Below are positions 63,657 through 64,000 of a DNA stretch of 64,000 nucleotides, one piece after another. Position 1 is the stretch's first letter. The number at the start of each line of letters is the position of its first letter. The position numbers and the translations under genes are program-made. The DNA is from Erpobdella octoculata (taxonomy: Eukaryota > Annelida > Clitellata > Hirudinida > Erpobdellidae), in NCBI GenBank assembly GCA_963978895.1, contig OZ022246.1, forward strand, positions 4,339,114 to 4,403,113, written 5' to 3'. The notes under the pieces were generated by a model. That model saw only the letters and a list, made by a program, of their open reading frames with translations, was not told the origin of the DNA and made no database searches.

Positions 63657-64000
63657 ACTTCTAAAAATCATCTTTCGATAACATATAATTTTAAATGTAA
63701 CGAACTCTTAGTGATCTTTTCTTAGTTACAATTTTTTTATTTAAATGAATTGAAAACAACTTCATTCAATTTATAACCGATAGTGTTGTCAATAAATTAA
63801 TATTATTTAGTAGAAAAAATTATCAATAAAAACTTCGCCTTCTGTGATCTTTTCTTCTTTTAAACTGTAAAAATCCAGCAAAAATTTACCCAGAATGTAT
63901 AAAATATGAAAAAAATAAAAGTTACTTAAATTATTTTTTTCTTCTTTAAATTTCAGTTTCTCAATAAATGAAAGTCATCACTGGAAAAAAGAAAGATGTA

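Overview
The window is animal nuclear DNA: AT-rich, with spliced genes whose short introns follow GT-AG rules (plus one GC-AG), many microsatellites and several transposon families. Protein content and intron layout suggest an invertebrate, most likely a spiralian such as an annelid. I cannot fix the phylum from sequence alone, and that placement is inference. No prokaryotic, organellar, rRNA or CRISPR features are seen.

There are five recognisable protein-coding genes, whose exons I joined by hand with consistent reading phases. (1) 582-17940 (+): the 3' nineteen exons of a teneurin (Ten-m). They cover part of the EGF block, the beta-sandwich region, the NHL propeller, the YD shell/RHS core and the C-terminal GHH region; the intracellular, membrane and first EGF parts lie to the left of the window. 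(2) 22836-26090 (+): a complete NOVA/pasilla RNA-binding protein with three KH domains. (3) 27342-29975 (-): a complete ATP23 mitochondrial metalloprotease. (4) 30382-37902 (+): TADA2B, a SAGA adaptor with ZZ and SANT domains, divergent from ATP23 across a 406-bp shared promoter region. (5) 42223-49466 (-): complete DLST, the E2 subunit of 2-oxoglutarate dehydrogenase. NOVA and ATP23 are convergent, as are TADA2B and DLST. The genes have unrelated roles (neuronal adhesion, splicing, mitochondrial protein maturation, chromatin, TCA cycle), and nothing suggests they act as one system.

Between and inside the genes are mobile elements: a 2.0-kb hAT transposon with a perfect 8-bp target duplication (38218-40215), three shorter inverted-repeat elements with 8-bp duplications (23093-23862, 34737-35454, 58500-59133), a pogo/Tigger remnant, a non-LTR retrotransposon tail, tRNA-like SINEs, and two GC-rich fold-back-like elements inside DLST introns (43152-43714, 44876-45742). 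The largest microsatellite mosaics are at 4485-5733 (teneurin intron) and 54-63.7 kb.

From 49.5 kb to the right edge I find no convincing gene, only repeats and a few short ORFs. The points most worth a second look are the fold-back-like elements built from 18-bp GC-rich repeats, the TADA2B gene with no recognisable SWIRM domain, the reduced EGF block of the teneurin, the GC-AG first intron of DLST, and the four TIR/TSD-defined elements. I see no clear sign of a wholly new biological system.
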